This document shows, piece by piece, positions 35,193 to 47,970 of a DNA stretch of 64,000 nt (its first letter is position 1; each line of letters opens with the position of its first letter). The notes below the pieces were generated by a model. It was given only the letters and a program-made list of their open reading frames with translations, was not told the origin of the DNA and did not search any database. A program made the translations under genes and the position numbers. This stretch comes from Pyxicephalus adspersus (lineage: Eukaryota > Chordata > Amphibia > Anura > Pyxicephalidae), in contig NC_092861.1 in the NCBI RefSeq assembly GCF_032062135.1, forward strand, positions 144,733,770-144,797,769, in the 5' to 3' direction.

Positions 35193-37872
35193 GGTATATA
35201 GTATATTTCCTCTTAACAAACTTTTTCTTTAACCAGATGGCTTCATATACTATTATAGACTAATAGTTCAGCAGTGGTTGTATGTATTAAATGAAAGTGC
35301 TATATTGTTTCAGTATTTGCTTCAACTCTCAACATCCTCTTTGTAAAGATCTTTTTATTGAATGTCGCTTCTGCTGATGGCTTTGTGCTCCATTTTGGAG
35401 AAGCGGGGTTGTGCTTTAGTCAGTGGAATATTGGCTTTGGTCATATTTACAGTATACAAAGGGCCTTCTGCTCACTGTGCAGTGATAAATGAAAAGCATT
35501 ACTATGTGAGCATGTTCCATCGCCAACAGATTAAGTATCATCGCTCTTCCAACAAGCACAAGTGTTCCATTAATGGATTCACATGGGTTTAATACTGCAC
35601 TGCTGTCTGATATGTTCCAAAGTGACCCTGGTTGGTTTCTCGAAAGAGTGAATTCTCTCTTTAGACATCATACTGCTTTAGTCTTTTTATTATCACCTGA
35701 TATAATGGATAACATACAGAAACAAACCTGTAATTCAAGCTGAATGACCTGCTGAAACTGTTTGGCCTTTACTTCTCTGCTTGCTTGATAAATTTACAAT
35801 TACTTTATGGCACCAAGTGCCGTCATGCCGGTTACAAGTGCTGATTCTTTCGGCTATGTTTTGTTTTCTGTTGTTGTTTACTTTTACAACCTTAGGTAAT
35901 TAAATTAAAAACAATTATACTGCACAAGCAGTGGTTACCTTCAATAAAAATTGAAAGCCAACACCAGTAGCATCAGTTGATCCTGAGATATAGGCTTTTC
36001 CTTGCAAATTTCTTCTGCTGTATTTCATTAAGAGTATATATTACACTATATAACTGAGACAATACAACTATGCCCAAGCTCAGAGCATTAAGCAAGTAAA
36101 TTGTTTTGCCTGCATACATTTCAGATTTTTAGCTGGAAGCACACAGGCTTTATTTGTGCAGCCGAGCTAATAAAATTGCCACCGATCACCCACCATTAAC
36201 CGCTGTTATTCTGTACAGATATTTTTGGATAGTAGAACAGATTGCATAGATTTGGAGTTATCTATTAATCGCTTCTACATTCCTCTGCACGCTACATTAC
36301 ATTGCTAGCTATAGTGATTGCTCTCTATTTCATCTTGCACTGTTTGTATTCTGTTAATATTCCCCCACCCCCAGTACATACTATTCTGTGTTTCCTCGGA
36401 TCTCTGGCAACTTCCATTCTCCGCTTCTTTGCTTGTCTCCTGATATCTTGTCACAATATTTACTCTTGTGGATATTGGGTAGTTTGTTTGCTCACTTATT
36501 GTGTGAATGTCAGACCCATGCTACCACTTCTGCCATTCTTCTGGTCATGTTCTGTCATTCTTTTGCTGGAGACTGGAGGGAGACTGATTGATCTGCACTG
36601 TTATCTGCTGTCTAGGCTGTGGAGGAATGTCTGAAAGCATTATCAGTCTTCAGATGACTTTATGTGACCCTTTGGGGTCCCTACAATGAAAGAGCTCCCA
36701 TACGTTCTTCTCTGACAGCCCATGTGTTCTAGTTCTTCTTCATTCTTACCTGTGAGGCCTCCATTATTCCCTCTAGCACTTTGCATAATGTCTGATTATC
36801 CAAGCTGCCACGCCATGTGGTTCCGTTCCCCGAACCCTACTTTACTGCTAAGTCCTGCAGGGTCGAAGGATCAAACCCTGGCATGTGGTGGGGACACCAG
36901 TTTCTCCCGACTGTCCAGGCACATGCTGGGTACAGGAAAAAAGACTTGGCTGTGTTGTCTATTACAGCTGTAAAAGTCCTACTATCCGATTGGCACAAAT
37001 ATAATTCCTTTCGGAGGTAAAACAGGTCCTATATAAGTAGTTGTGAGTTCAGCTTTATGTATGCATATGCCCCCCAAAAAAAGAATTATTTTCCCCTTTT
37101 ATTCTTCAGATATATAATCTCTATTCTCCAACAGATAAAGCACATTTGTAGTCATTCTTGGTATATTTTTCCATAAAGCTAACCTTAAATCCATGCTCAT
37201 TGATCACCATGCCAGTGGCGTTGCTCCTCTGCATGTTTTGCATTTATGAGCATTAATAGAAGCTGCCTGGCTGATTGATTGTCTGAGATAATGTTAAATT
37301 TTAGCCGTAAATAGCATCCATCAGATTATCGTGTAGAACATTTGTCTGAAGTTAGAGGGGACATTATTCTTTTTCGGGGGATCTCAGACAAGGGAGGGCA
37401 GACAAGGTTAGAAAAATGTTTATGAACCAAGTGTTTCCATATTTAGGAACATTCTACTTTTCAATTATAACTTAGATAATATTTTGGAGAAGTACTAAAA
37501 TTACTGATGGACACTGGGAACGGAACCACAACGATGACCATCAAAAGATTGCTAAAAGTCAATAGGAGCCCCAGGGCCAATGTAGAAGGATATTACCATA
37601 TGTGTTTTATTATAGAGCTCATTCACATTAAGTTATTTAGGTTCCCCCCAAATTGGCCTTAGACTGTGGTAATGACATGACATTGACATTGTGATTGGAT
37701 GTATGTATGCATTGTGGGTGCTCTGCCATCAAAACTGCATAAATCAAAAGTTGTTATAAGGCAGAGATTCTGGCAGAAAAGAACAGCCAGTAAAATATAC
37801 TTACCCGCCTTATTGCTGTCCTCTTGTTACAAATCCCTGAGCTGTGGTTGCCGGTAATAAATTATTACCTGG
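35191..37872. other. intronic DNA, no recognised feature
   Basis: Repeat-poor. The 110-codon frame at 36302-36634 and neighbours have no family resemblance and lie in pyrimidine-rich unique sequence. Confidence 0.45.
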
Positions 37873-38169
37873 TATTTATATTGCTGACATTTTACACAAT
37901 TCTTTATAACGTCCATAGTCATGTCACCAACTGTCCATCAAAGGAGCTCACAATCTAATGTCCTAACCATAGTCATATGTCATTACCACAGTCTAAGGCC
38001 AATTTTGGGGGAAGCTAAATACCTTAATCGCATGTTTTATGTGGGAGAAAACAGCAGTACTGGGGGCGAAACCCACACAAAGGAACATGCAGGTAATTCC
38101 CTGGCTGAGATCCAAACCTGGGACCTAGAGCTGCAAAGCCAAAGTACTACTCTCTGAGCCTCTGTGCCA
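37873..38169 (-). mobile_element. tRNA-derived SINE, near-complete inverted copy
   Basis: Inverted order of tail and body: TATTTATATTGCTGACATTT, CATAGTCATGTCACCAACTG, GGAGCTCACAATCTAATGTC, GTCTAAGGCCAATTTTGGGG, CCAAACCTGGGACCTAGAGC, then the tRNA-like head. Shows the uninterrupted AATGTCCTAACC junction that is split in the 9073-9521 copy. Confidence 0.85.
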
Positions 38170-39639
38170 TCCATGCACCAGTGCGGGAGTTACGTTATTC
38201 TGACCCAGCAAACCTAGATGGTCAAAGATTGAAACAAAAAGAGAAAAAAGAAGAAGCTGGTGCCCACCATAGGACAGGTGAGTGTACTTTAAAAATTGCA
38301 ACGAGGTAGGTAAGGTCATTTTATTGCAGAAGTAACATTGCCTGGTCGTTCGGTAATAAAGAAAATTCCTAGTTCCATAAGCATTTCCATGCTTCAATAA
38401 GCAGTACCAATTGGTTCGAATTCAAGTTTATGGAGATGGCAGGGCTGGAAAACCACACCTGGATACTGTATGTAGCATATTTTTTATTCCTACTGAATAT
38501 TAAAATAAATAAATAAATCTATTCGGTCCAGTGTTGAATATGTCCCTATGGAAGTGCAGCAATGGAAAAAACAGGTCCCATGCCCAGCCAAATAGGAATA
38601 AGCTCCATAGCAGATCTTTGTAATGGGCAACAGCCATGTTAAATGTATTTAAAATTTGCAGTGTATGAATATAAATAGAAAATTAAAAAATTTAAGAAAA
38701 GTTACCTAGCCTCTTTAATTACATCAAATTGTAAAGCTCAAGCTACAGAAGCACATCTCCAAATAAAAAAGGTTCATTTATCCAGCTTGTCGTTATAAGT
38801 GCTCTGACCTTTTTATAAATTCCCATTAATGTCAGGGATTTTTTTTTTAATCAAACAAATGTCGAACGTAGAGTAAACGATTCAATCATTTTCGCACGCG
38901 TGTGTCGCAGAGCAGACGTCTGCCATACAGTAGCCCCAGCTACAAAGCTTTTTCTTTCTCCGCAAGTTTGTTCAACAGTAATAATTGCCTAAGCCCTTAA
39001 ATGTATGCAAACGGAATACCTAAGTTTATATCCCGGCGATAAATGTTTAAGAAAGCTAAAGGAAACACGTCGGACAAAGGAGCTGAGTTTGTTTAACATT
39101 TGTAAATGTGGCAGTTAGCTATTCGAAAGCCTTTTGTAAGCGCAGCCCGCCTAGGCCTCTGCAAACACACATGTCATAATAGAAATTGTCCGCGTCCCTT
39201 AATCACTCAACAAGCCGGCTATGGGGATGGGGCTGGGTGTCTACAAGTCCCCTTTGAAAACATTTTTTTGGATAAAATAAAACGTAATTTAACAAGGGAT
39301 CACCCAAAGACAGCAAACAACAGCCTAACCGAGTTTGGTTTTGAAAGTAAACAATGAATTAAACCCCGGAATCCTTTGTGTATAATTATCGGCATTAAGA
39401 ATGTTTAAACACCCATCAGTAGAACGTCAACTAGGCGCGTTCCCCTGCTCGCTCTTGTTGTCGGAGGCTCAGGCTGTTTCCGCTTTATAGAATATGATTA
39501 TACAGGCATAAGCCCCGTGTGGAGTCATTCTATTCTGCACATCGCAGGAAGAATTGGGCTGGTATTGGATAGGGTCATTAAAAGAAATGAGAACCCAGAT
39601 AATAAAAGATCTCTTTGACATTTTTGAAAGGGCCCAAAC
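38170..39639. other. intronic DNA, no confirmed feature
   Basis: ~38850-39560 is repeat-free and CpG-containing with balanced composition, making it one of the better places to look for a conserved regulatory element. No motif is decisive. Confidence 0.4.
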
Positions 39640-39967
39640 CAGTGTTACTCAACCTGGGTTTCGTAGAACTTTAGGGTTGCTCCAGAGGCTGCTGGGAGTT
39701 CCTTGAGCAATAAGCAATTTGTGGCTCTTGGGTCACAGCCCCCGGGGGAACCCTATGGTTCCACGAAACCCTGGTCAGTTACCACTGGCACCAATGACCT
39801 TTTTGGCTACCTGTAGGGTGATATTCTTCTGAATGGCCGGCAAAGTACTTGCCACTAACCACCACACTAAATGTACTGTGAGTTGTGGATCTAGCAATTA
39901 TACCTGGTCGTCCCTAAGACGTATAAATTATTTCAAGGCTTCTGTTAAAAAAGGTTGAGAAAGGCTG
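39640..39967 (+). mobile_element. hAT element, CAGTGTTTCTCAACC family (copy 2)
   Basis: Runs from CAGTGTTACTCAACCTGGG to GGTTGAGAAAGGCTG. Interior blocks AGGGTTGCTCCAGAGGCTG, GTTCCTTGAGCAATAAGCA, CACCAATGACCTTTTTGGCTA and TGTACTGTGAGTTGTGGAT are shared with 49649-49911. Flanks GCCCAAAC and GCACAATT match weakly (5 of 8). Confidence 0.88.
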
Positions 39968-42044
39968 GCACAATTGGATTTCTCCACTGAGGTACATTAG
40001 GTTGCCATTCTTTTTGCATGGCCCAATGCAGCTCCGACTCACAAGCATTGCATTGCACCACAACGCACAGCCACTACTACCAGAAAAAATCTGTATGTTT
40101 GTGATTTGAGATCTTTTGGCCTTTAAATGTGCTGGCAATGCCCAAAATGCACTTTAAAGGAATCTAAACCCAAAGTGTTTGGGTGGGTAAGCTTTTGCCA
40201 TATGTTTGTGTATGTGTACTGCAGCAATAATAGGTCCAGAATCCAAGCCTTAAGTTTCTGAGTCTTCCATGTCCATCAGGATCTTTTTTGGCCATTGGGC
40301 AGCCACAGATAATGTAGTTACAATCTAGTTACTCTGTTCCTGGCACCTCAGCAGTGCCAGAAATAGAGCCAGCCGCTACGCTGCATGGCACATGCACTGT
40401 GCGGTAAAAATAAAAGAAGGTTTTGGACCATTTTTCATGCAAGCTTTAACACAACAAATATCAGCAGGAAAAGCCATTTTTAGTATTTTTGAGTCCAGTC
40501 TTTTGTTAATACTTGTCATCCTTCCAGGTCATCCTTCTTGCTCTTTGTTGTAAAGTGATACACTGGCTATTTTAACGCTCATTATGGGGGTATGATCAGC
40601 CGTTGTCACCATCAGATTTGTAAATCAGCACTGACAATGCTGATAGCTACAGTCCCCTGCAACATCCCATCTCAATATGGCAAGAATGACTTATATGTGA
40701 GTTGCAACTTTGCTCTGAATTCATGAACAATGCAGGATTGTTGCCACTCCATCTCAGGAAGCTGCATTAGGTGGATCCCAACCCCAAGAGGTATTGGTAG
40801 GACTTTGCAGGGGGGCTGGGATTATAAGTGCAGATGCATTTATAATTTGGTGCTGTGGCACATTATTTATTGGGGGTCACAGTTCTATTTTTGGAGACAA
40901 CTGTCCTGCTTTTCCAGATTGGTTGGGTAGGATATTGTTGCGTTATATGAATTTTTATTTTGGTTGGATTTGATACATTTGCAGAACTTACATATGGTCA
41001 TTATGTCCCTTTATGTTATAGAAAACGCCTCTGCTGAGCACATCTCTCTATCAAATTTCACGTTTCAGTGTGAGATATCGAGCGTACGAGAGGTTTTCCA
41101 TTTCACACAATCTTTTTTTGTTCTTTTCAATAATGTTTCATGTTACACAGTCTGAGGGGAGGAAATGTACACCAATCAGTGTGCCAACTACCCATTGCAG
41201 ACACATCTGACTCCTTTTATATGAATATGAATAAAAGCTGACTGGTTTAAACAACCCCATGTACTGGTGACAGAGCTGTATGGATGGGACGTATAATTTG
41301 TTCCAACCTCTGTAACTGTCACTTGCACAGATTGGTAAAATTGCCCAATCACATGCAGGTAATTTCTTTTGTATGTTGAGCTCACCATGTACCATGTGTG
41401 CAGCAATCAATCGCAGCTTGCAAATCATCTCCAGAGATGTTAGTATTGTGATGGAGCATTAAAGGTGCCATTGTGTTTTATTACCAGATGTATTTGCTTG
41501 TTTTGTTCGGCCCCCTCTGAACTTTGTATGACATATATATATAATTTATTTGTTGTTTACAACACCTGGCACTTCAGGTCCATGACAGCGGCTGTTCCTG
41601 TTTGTGTTTACAGAGGACGCAGATAAGATGCAATTATAGGTTTCCTGCAGGAAGTTCCCACACAAAGTTTGTTCTTTTCTTATATATTGTTCTTCTTTTT
41701 ATATAAAATGATTACGGCTCTGTTTGTCCAGAAGTTGGTTGCGGAGGAATCACTGGAAAGGAAATATTTATTTTGTGCAAATTGTGACGTCAGAATGACA
41801 AATTGCAGACGGTGATTCATTCGGAACACTGGATTTACTGTAAAAGTCGGCTTGTACATGGACTGTGCTCAGTGATGGAGGAGCTGGGGGCTCTCACCGT
41901 TCTTGGCTTTTCCAAGGATGAAGGTGAGCCAGGTGGAGCACCATGGAACGCCATACTGAGCAGAATGTGATGCATATCATCTTCTTACCCTGTAAACTAA
42001 CTAAATGGGAAGAGCACTTCATAACTCCCTGCTGCCTTTGGTAT
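39968..42044. other. intronic DNA with a perfect CRE at 41785
   Basis: No repeats recognised. 41735-41830 is repeat-free and contains a perfect TGACGTCA (41785-41792). That is a candidate enhancer fragment only. No coding homology. Confidence 0.4.
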
Positions 42045-42395
42045 GGAGGGACTGTCCCTTTTCATCCTCACTTCTCTTGTTCCTGCTTTGGAAAAATTGT
42101 CCTTCTTCCCGGCACCCTGCTGTAAATTATATGAAGGGACTATCCCTCCTCATACCTCCCAGGTGTCTCTAATTAGCAGGGACTGTCCCTCTTCATACCT
42201 CTTAATTGCCCTTTATTTGGAGGGATTGACCCTCTTCATACCTCCCAGCTGTCTCTGAATTGGAAGGACCATCCCTCTGCATGCCTCCAACTGCCCTTTA
42301 ATTGGAGGGACTGTCACTCCTCATACCTCCCAAATGCCCCTGATTTAGATGGACTGTCCCTCTTCATTCCTCCCAAATGCCCCTGATTTGATAGT
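42045..42395. repeat. ~44-bp minisatellite (GGAGGGACTGTCCCTC)
   Basis: About seven units of GGAGGGACTGTCCCTCTTCA, TACCTCCCAACTG and CCCTTTAATT, mostly 43-46 bp apart after a longer first interval. The GGGACTGTCCC core is itself palindromic. Confidence 0.9.
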
Positions 42396-44157
42396 TTGGA
42401 GTTCACACCATTCTTGGCTTTTCATGTGTTGATGTATGAAGGAGGGGCAGGTATTGCAGTATGTAACACTGCCACTCCAGTATGTCATCTAAAGTTGGCA
42501 TTCTTGGTATTTTATATCTTGGCAGCACTAGAAATTTTTACTAAGACCTCATTCACAGGCCAGATGTTTATCCCTAAAACTGTGAAATCTAGCATCTCTA
42601 CAACCAACCCCCAATTTTATTTAATGATCTGCGGTGCCGGATCTGTCTTTTGTACAGCAGAGCTTACACTGGGGAAAAGAGAAGGCACACAAGGAGTCAA
42701 TCGGTTGTGTTATAGTGCTCATATGCTAATAATTACCATCCCGATTGGAGAAGAAAGCAGAGTGACCAATGAGCTCATCAGTTTGCAATCTGGGGGAGGG
42801 ACAAGAACAGCAGGTGATGCTGACTTATAATAAAGACCAATCAGGTCTACTCTAGATTCACCCAGTCCTTCCCAACCTGACCCGTGTTTTTCATTGGATC
42901 CCAGTTCCTTCAACCATAAAGACTCAACCTCTTTTTTTAAAATGCTAGTTGGCAGGTTGGGTCGATGCATCGCAAATCATTGATCCAGCCAAATATTATG
43001 TGTGCTAAAAAAACTTCCTGTGCTCTTTTCCTGCTCTTTATTCTCATCAGTTCCTTCTTATTATAGGAAAAATGGTGATAAGGTGAATGTTGATAAGGTT
43101 AGGCATTCACTAGGCCTGGTCATGGATAGGCAATGCTGCAGCTTTATAAAGTACAGTAAGTGAACGTTGTCACACTAAGATGAATTACACTTTAAGCCTT
43201 TCCTGTTCTCTATGATAGCAGACAAACGGCCCAATATCTGGTAGATATGGTGAATGAGATGTTGAAAACGTGACATTTATGCAAATCACATGCAAATTGC
43301 ACTGATTTGAAAATGAGCCAATCTAGCTCTGCAACTTGGAGTCAGAGTCCGTGCAATTTGCATGCCTAATACCCCAACTGCCCCCCTTCACCGAAATTCA
43401 TTTACCCTCCCACCCCCACCTTTCCTAGCTGGGGCCATAGGATTAATAAGATGCATTCATCTTTTAACCCCCATATAAAAAAAATGCATTCCAATGAAAG
43501 TATCCAGGAAACCTAACATTTACCCCTACATCAGCAATATTCTGCACTCCCCCTCGGGCCGGTCATCACAGTTATTGCATTTTTTTATTTTTAAGAATCC
43601 CGGGATTTTCAATCCAGCTGAACACGCAGTAATTTTCTCTCTTGAAGCCAAAGCCTTGGTATTTTGTATTTCTCACAGTAATATCCGATTTCCAGCCTCC
43701 TCTGGGCTTTTGGTTTGCAGTGCTATTTTAGATACAACAAGCATTCGGCACTGAATAGTTCTAACCTCTTAAAGCTGAACTCCAGACAAACTTTTTTTTT
43801 GCAGTCTTGTGATTTAGATCAGTTCGGGATGCACCAGCACAGGCAGAGAACTCCAGCAGGAGATGGTCTCTCCTAGGTTGCTGATTGGACGATTAAGGAG
43901 CAGCATGCTGATTACATGATATTCCTGCTTACTCATCTCCCATCAGCAAGCGTACTGTGTTCACCAACAAAGCCTGGACCTCCATTTCTGTCTTTGTTTT
44001 AGTTTTGGGAGGACCTTGACTGCCTGCTCATTATGGTCGCGATGGTTATGGAGTGGACATTTCTATGCAGTGTAACAAAATGCAAATTGCAGTATCCATA
44101 TACCATAAAAAATGTCTGGGGTATACCGTATTTTAGTTTTTACATAATCCTATATAG
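42396..44157. other. intronic DNA, no recognised feature
   Basis: A 144-codon frame at 42396-42830 shows no domain, compositional bias or splice context supporting a gene. No repeat recognised. Confidence 0.45.
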
Positions 44158-44422
44158 CAGCCTTACTAAACCTTTTTAACATGGGGGAACCCTTGAAAAT
44201 AAATTTCAGGCCTTAAGATACCTCTGTAGATAAAGGATAGAGTAGAATTCAGCAGGGATGGCCAATGGGAAGCATGCCTCCTACATTGCTGGCCAGTGGG
44301 AAGAATGTCAACCTTACACATAGCCAAAAAGATCATTGGTGTCACCTAAACTGATCTTACAGTCACAAATTGTTTAAAGAACCCCTAGCAACCTCTGAAG
44401 GAACCCAGGTTGAAAAACACTG
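44158..44422 (-). mobile_element. hAT element, CAGTGTTTCTCAACC family (copy 3, inverted)
   Basis: Ends CAGCCTTACTAAACC and GGTTGAAAAACACTG. Interior is the inverse of copies at 39640 and 49649 (AAAAAGATCATTGGTGTCA, AACCTCTGAAGGAACCC). Flanks CTATATAG and CTTTATAG form a 7/8 target duplication, central TA. Confidence 0.9.
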
Positions 44423-45486
44423 CTTTATAGCCATTCCTTAAAGCAAGTTTTCATCCCCTTGTCACATGAATTTGTTGTGCTACCTACTTTTGTCTATAGG
44501 TGGCACTAAAATTGGGCTTAGTAAGAGGGTGGGGCTTGGACCCACGGAACTCACTGACTGCATTTTTACATTCTCCTATTTAGCACTATTCAAAAAGAGC
44601 AGAATTTGGCAACCATAAGCAAAGGCACAATTGCCATAACTGACTGTACCGTATATTTTCGGCTTGGTCATTTTTAGAAGTTTACCTTTAAGTGAAAGTC
44701 CATTTCTAAATCTGCCTAATTGGTAATTACTGGGCCTGTGAAGAAAGCGTCTGTTTTAGAAACTGTAATTCAGTAAAAAAAAAAAAATTGAGGCTGAATG
44801 GTGCCAGGAGGCCCGCTTCCAAAAAGTGAAGTGAATTTCTCCGCACCGAGTGTGGATGAAGGGAAAAATCGTCCAGTGCCAAAATTTTGGAGAACCGTTT
44901 TTATCACCTCACGTGAACTTCTTCAGTATGCAAGCAAACTGTTTGTGATGGAAGCGATGCTCAAACCGCCTCGCCTCTCAACCGTTTATTTTTTTGGAAC
45001 TGCCTTTTTTTTCTCATCGCAAATCACCGGATGTAGGAGAGTGTCAGAAGCACTGAGGATTCTTGTGACAAACCCAGGCCAGTGAAAATGTCCATAGCAA
45101 GTGGTCAGTGATGGCTGTTTTGTCATGTGCCGAGTTTAGGTGAAAAGTGTCCTTCTTCCCAGGAGAGAAAACCTAACCAAGGCTCCAACCATTTCTAATG
45201 AAACAGTGTAAATAAAGCTTTATTTTGAATATTGCCGAGGCCAGAGAATATTTTGGAATGCAGGGCAAAGGAGTTGTGATGTCCCCTGCAGGCAATGTGA
45301 TTGATAGATTCATAAACCTAGATTTATTTTTTTATTCATTTTAGGCCACAGACCTCAATGTTCAAAGTTTTGTGAATCTGTTACCAAAATACTTATTACT
45401 AAAACTTCCTATTGCAAGCTGATAACACTAATCCATTTATTGCCTCTCATTTAGTAGAATTTGTCAGTGTGTTGTGCAACCTACTA
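44423..45486. other. intronic DNA, no confirmed feature
   Basis: The 95-codon frame at 44798-45085 lies in repeat-free sequence of balanced composition but matches no protein family I know. A noncoding conserved element is an alternative. Confidence 0.4.
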
Positions 45487-46435
45487 CAGTTGGGTCGCCC
45501 GTTTGGCAACCCAGTGGCCAGATGGAGGATCACAAATGGTTGACTGACAACGGTGACAGGAAATGCAAGGTAGTGACGTAGCGTTTTCAGTTTGCCATAT
45601 AAGCTCCTTCAATTGACCATTGACTATCAAGTCAATTACAATCTAGGCAATCCAGCTGAAGGAGACTGAACATTCGCTAGACTTGATAGGCAACCCAATG
45701 GCCAGCTGGAGTAGCCCACACAGCAAGTTGCCAAAGCAGCTGGTAAATGCAATGCAGTGGCTTAGTGTTGTCAGCCTGCCAAATGCACTCCTCCAACTGG
45801 CCATTGAGTTGCCTATGAAAAGTCTTCCCAACTAGCCTTTGGGTTGCCTATCAAGTCAATTAGAAAGGCAACCGAACTGAAGGAACATTCGTTAGACTTG
45901 ATAGGCAACCCAATGGCCAGCTAGAGGAGCGCACACAGCAAGCTGACAAAGCTGCTGATAAATAGAAAATATTGGCTTAGATTGTCAGCCTGCCATGTGT
46001 GCTCCTCCAGCTGGCCATTGGGTTGCCTATCAAGTCTATCGAATGTTCAGTCTCCTTCAGCTGGATTGCCTAAAGCTGCGTACACACGTGCAATTTTTGT
46101 CGTTGAAATGGATCTTTCACGATCCTTTCCAACAACAAAGGACTACACGATGCATAAAGTGTGCTGTACATACAGCACCGTTCTGCTCTATGGAGAGGGG
46201 AGGGGGAGAGCGACGGAGCGGCACCCTGCTGCGCGCTCTCCCCCTTCCCTTGCATTAGGATCGTCGTCGTTCATCATCCGTGGATCCGCCAGGGCGGTCG
46301 TTCAGACAATCAACGACGCCGACTGTACACACGCCAGATTTTCGCCCGATTACTGGCCGATGACGATTATCGGGGGAGAAAAATCTGACGTTTGTACGCA
46401 GCTTTAGTTATAATTGACTTGATAGGCAACTCAAA
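45487..46435. repeat. cluster of palindromic ~190-bp units
   Basis: Three successive units (about 45487-45635, 45636-45845, 45846-46070) each carry GACTTGATAGGCAACCCAAT, GGCCAGCTGGAGGAG and, after a short spacer, their inverse CTCCTCCAGCTGGCC, ATTGGGTTGCCTATCAAGTC. An outer pair also exists: GGCAATCCAGCTGAAGGAGA near 45647 and its inverse near 46050-46070. The last outer arm is split by the MITE at 46074-46403 and resumes as TAATTGACTTGATAGGCAAC. Confidence 0.88.
46074..46403. mobile_element. AGCTGCGTACAC-type MITE (copy 2)
   Basis: Ends AGCTGCGTACACACGTGC and CGTTTGTACGCAGCT. The empty-site sequence, read as the inverse of 45628-45657, is GCCTAGATTGTAATTGAC. The filled site reads GCCTA, element, TAGTTATAATTGAC. 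The duplication is thus TA, or an imperfect TWA. Copy 1 at 29661 has TAA on both sides. The interior contains CGTCGTTGATTGTCTGAACG-like complementary words. Confidence 0.88.
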
Positions 46436-47929
46436 TGTCAATTGCCTGTTCTTAATGAGCTATCATTTTAACATTTGTCAGTGGGTGGTGGTTACCAGAT
46501 TACTACCTTCAGCTGGACTGCCATGGTTCCACAACCTTACCGCCCATCTGATCGCCTTATTCTTGTGTGCAGCTACTTTATTTTTTCCTTGTTTGATTTT
46601 TGGTGCTATTCTTCCAAAAAACAAATAATTTGAGATTCGGCACAACATATTGATTAAATAATAAATAATAAAATGTTGCGGGTTTAAATTGAGTCTCACC
46701 AAATTAATCCCACATGCTAAATCGAATCAGCTATTTTCTGGATAAAGAGGGAACAAGCACATCCGTCTTTTTTCAGTGAGAATCTTTGTTGTACATCTCA
46801 GAGCTTCCAACTGGCACATATTGCTCCCAGCATTTGCCTCGTCCAGAAACAGGGGAGTATAATCAGTGCGGTGGCCTTTGCAAAGCGCAGCATTCCTGCA
46901 TAGACAACTGCTGTGTTTTTAATGCCTTAGAATGTAGCCGCTATGGATTAGGTTGGCAGGACAGAAGAGGGATAAGGGAGAAAAGGAGTTTTTTATGTGG
47001 GGGAAGGAAACATTGCACTTAGTAGTAATATTTAAAGAGACCCTGTTTTACCCTAATACAAAAGGTAAACCTAGTACATTGATTCTATAATACTAGCCAG
47101 TATTCTTTCAGCCATTCTGTTGCAGATCAAGAAGCAATAGTAAGATCTTCATGATCTGACCACTTGTGTCTATTCAGAACAGGAAAATGTGCAGTGTTGC
47201 AGATTCTACTTTAAACTTATAGATGTGGTTGACCTTCTGCCTTAATCAGCAAACATGAACAGCAGCATTTGGCACATACACTCCTCCATCTTTGTGTCCT
47301 TCATTGACGATGGCTGCAAGATATTGTCACCACTGCATCCCATGCAGCTGACTTCTCCACTGCTGACTCTTTTAGGTCTACCATGATCCTCTTTAGCCAT
47401 TGTGAGGCCATTGATGTATAAGGAGAAACTCTTCATTAAATGGCTCCTATGCCGTGCAGTGTTTTTTTTATCTGTATGTGCCTTGAGTTATCTTCTTCAA
47501 GCTTTCATTCAGAAGGGTCATAGTGAAGGGTAACTCTACCTAATGGAAGTAAAGCATGAGGCCCTATTGGCCTGGAAACATAATTATGGGTCCTACTCAT
47601 ATCTGGAATGAATCAGAATACTAATGATCCTAAACCTTTTGCAGTCTCCTGGCCGGTTCTTAACCACCCTCACCATCCTGTGTATCATCCGGGCTTTATT
47701 GGAAGAATGTATATTGCCATTGTTTTACTCTGTGTCTTTGGATTTGACCTTAGGCTAGTATAGGTATTTTTTTTGCCATGCTTGTTCTCAGTATTTTGGT
47801 CACATCTGAGATTGCCACCTAGGGAAAATACCAACCCTATAACCTACTGTCTATTCATTACATTTTTAAGGGGCCAATTGTTACTAGCAAACTGGTAAAA
47901 TACTTTTTTACATACATTTATTTCTGTAG

Positions 47930-47936
<7 letters not shown>
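46436..47936. other. intronic DNA, no recognised feature
   Basis: No repeat or coding homology recognised. The 78-codon cysteine-containing frame at 46786-47022 has no recognisable pattern. Confidence 0.45.

Positions 47937-47969
<33 letters not shown>
47937..47969. repeat. (TA)n microsatellite
   Basis: About 16 uninterrupted TA units. Confidence 0.95.

Positions 47970-47970
<1 letters not shown>

Noticed and set aside
42396..42830. 144-codon frame on the plus strand
   Set aside because: No recognised family, no signal or domain pattern. It begins at the edge of a minisatellite, so chance is the simpler explanation.
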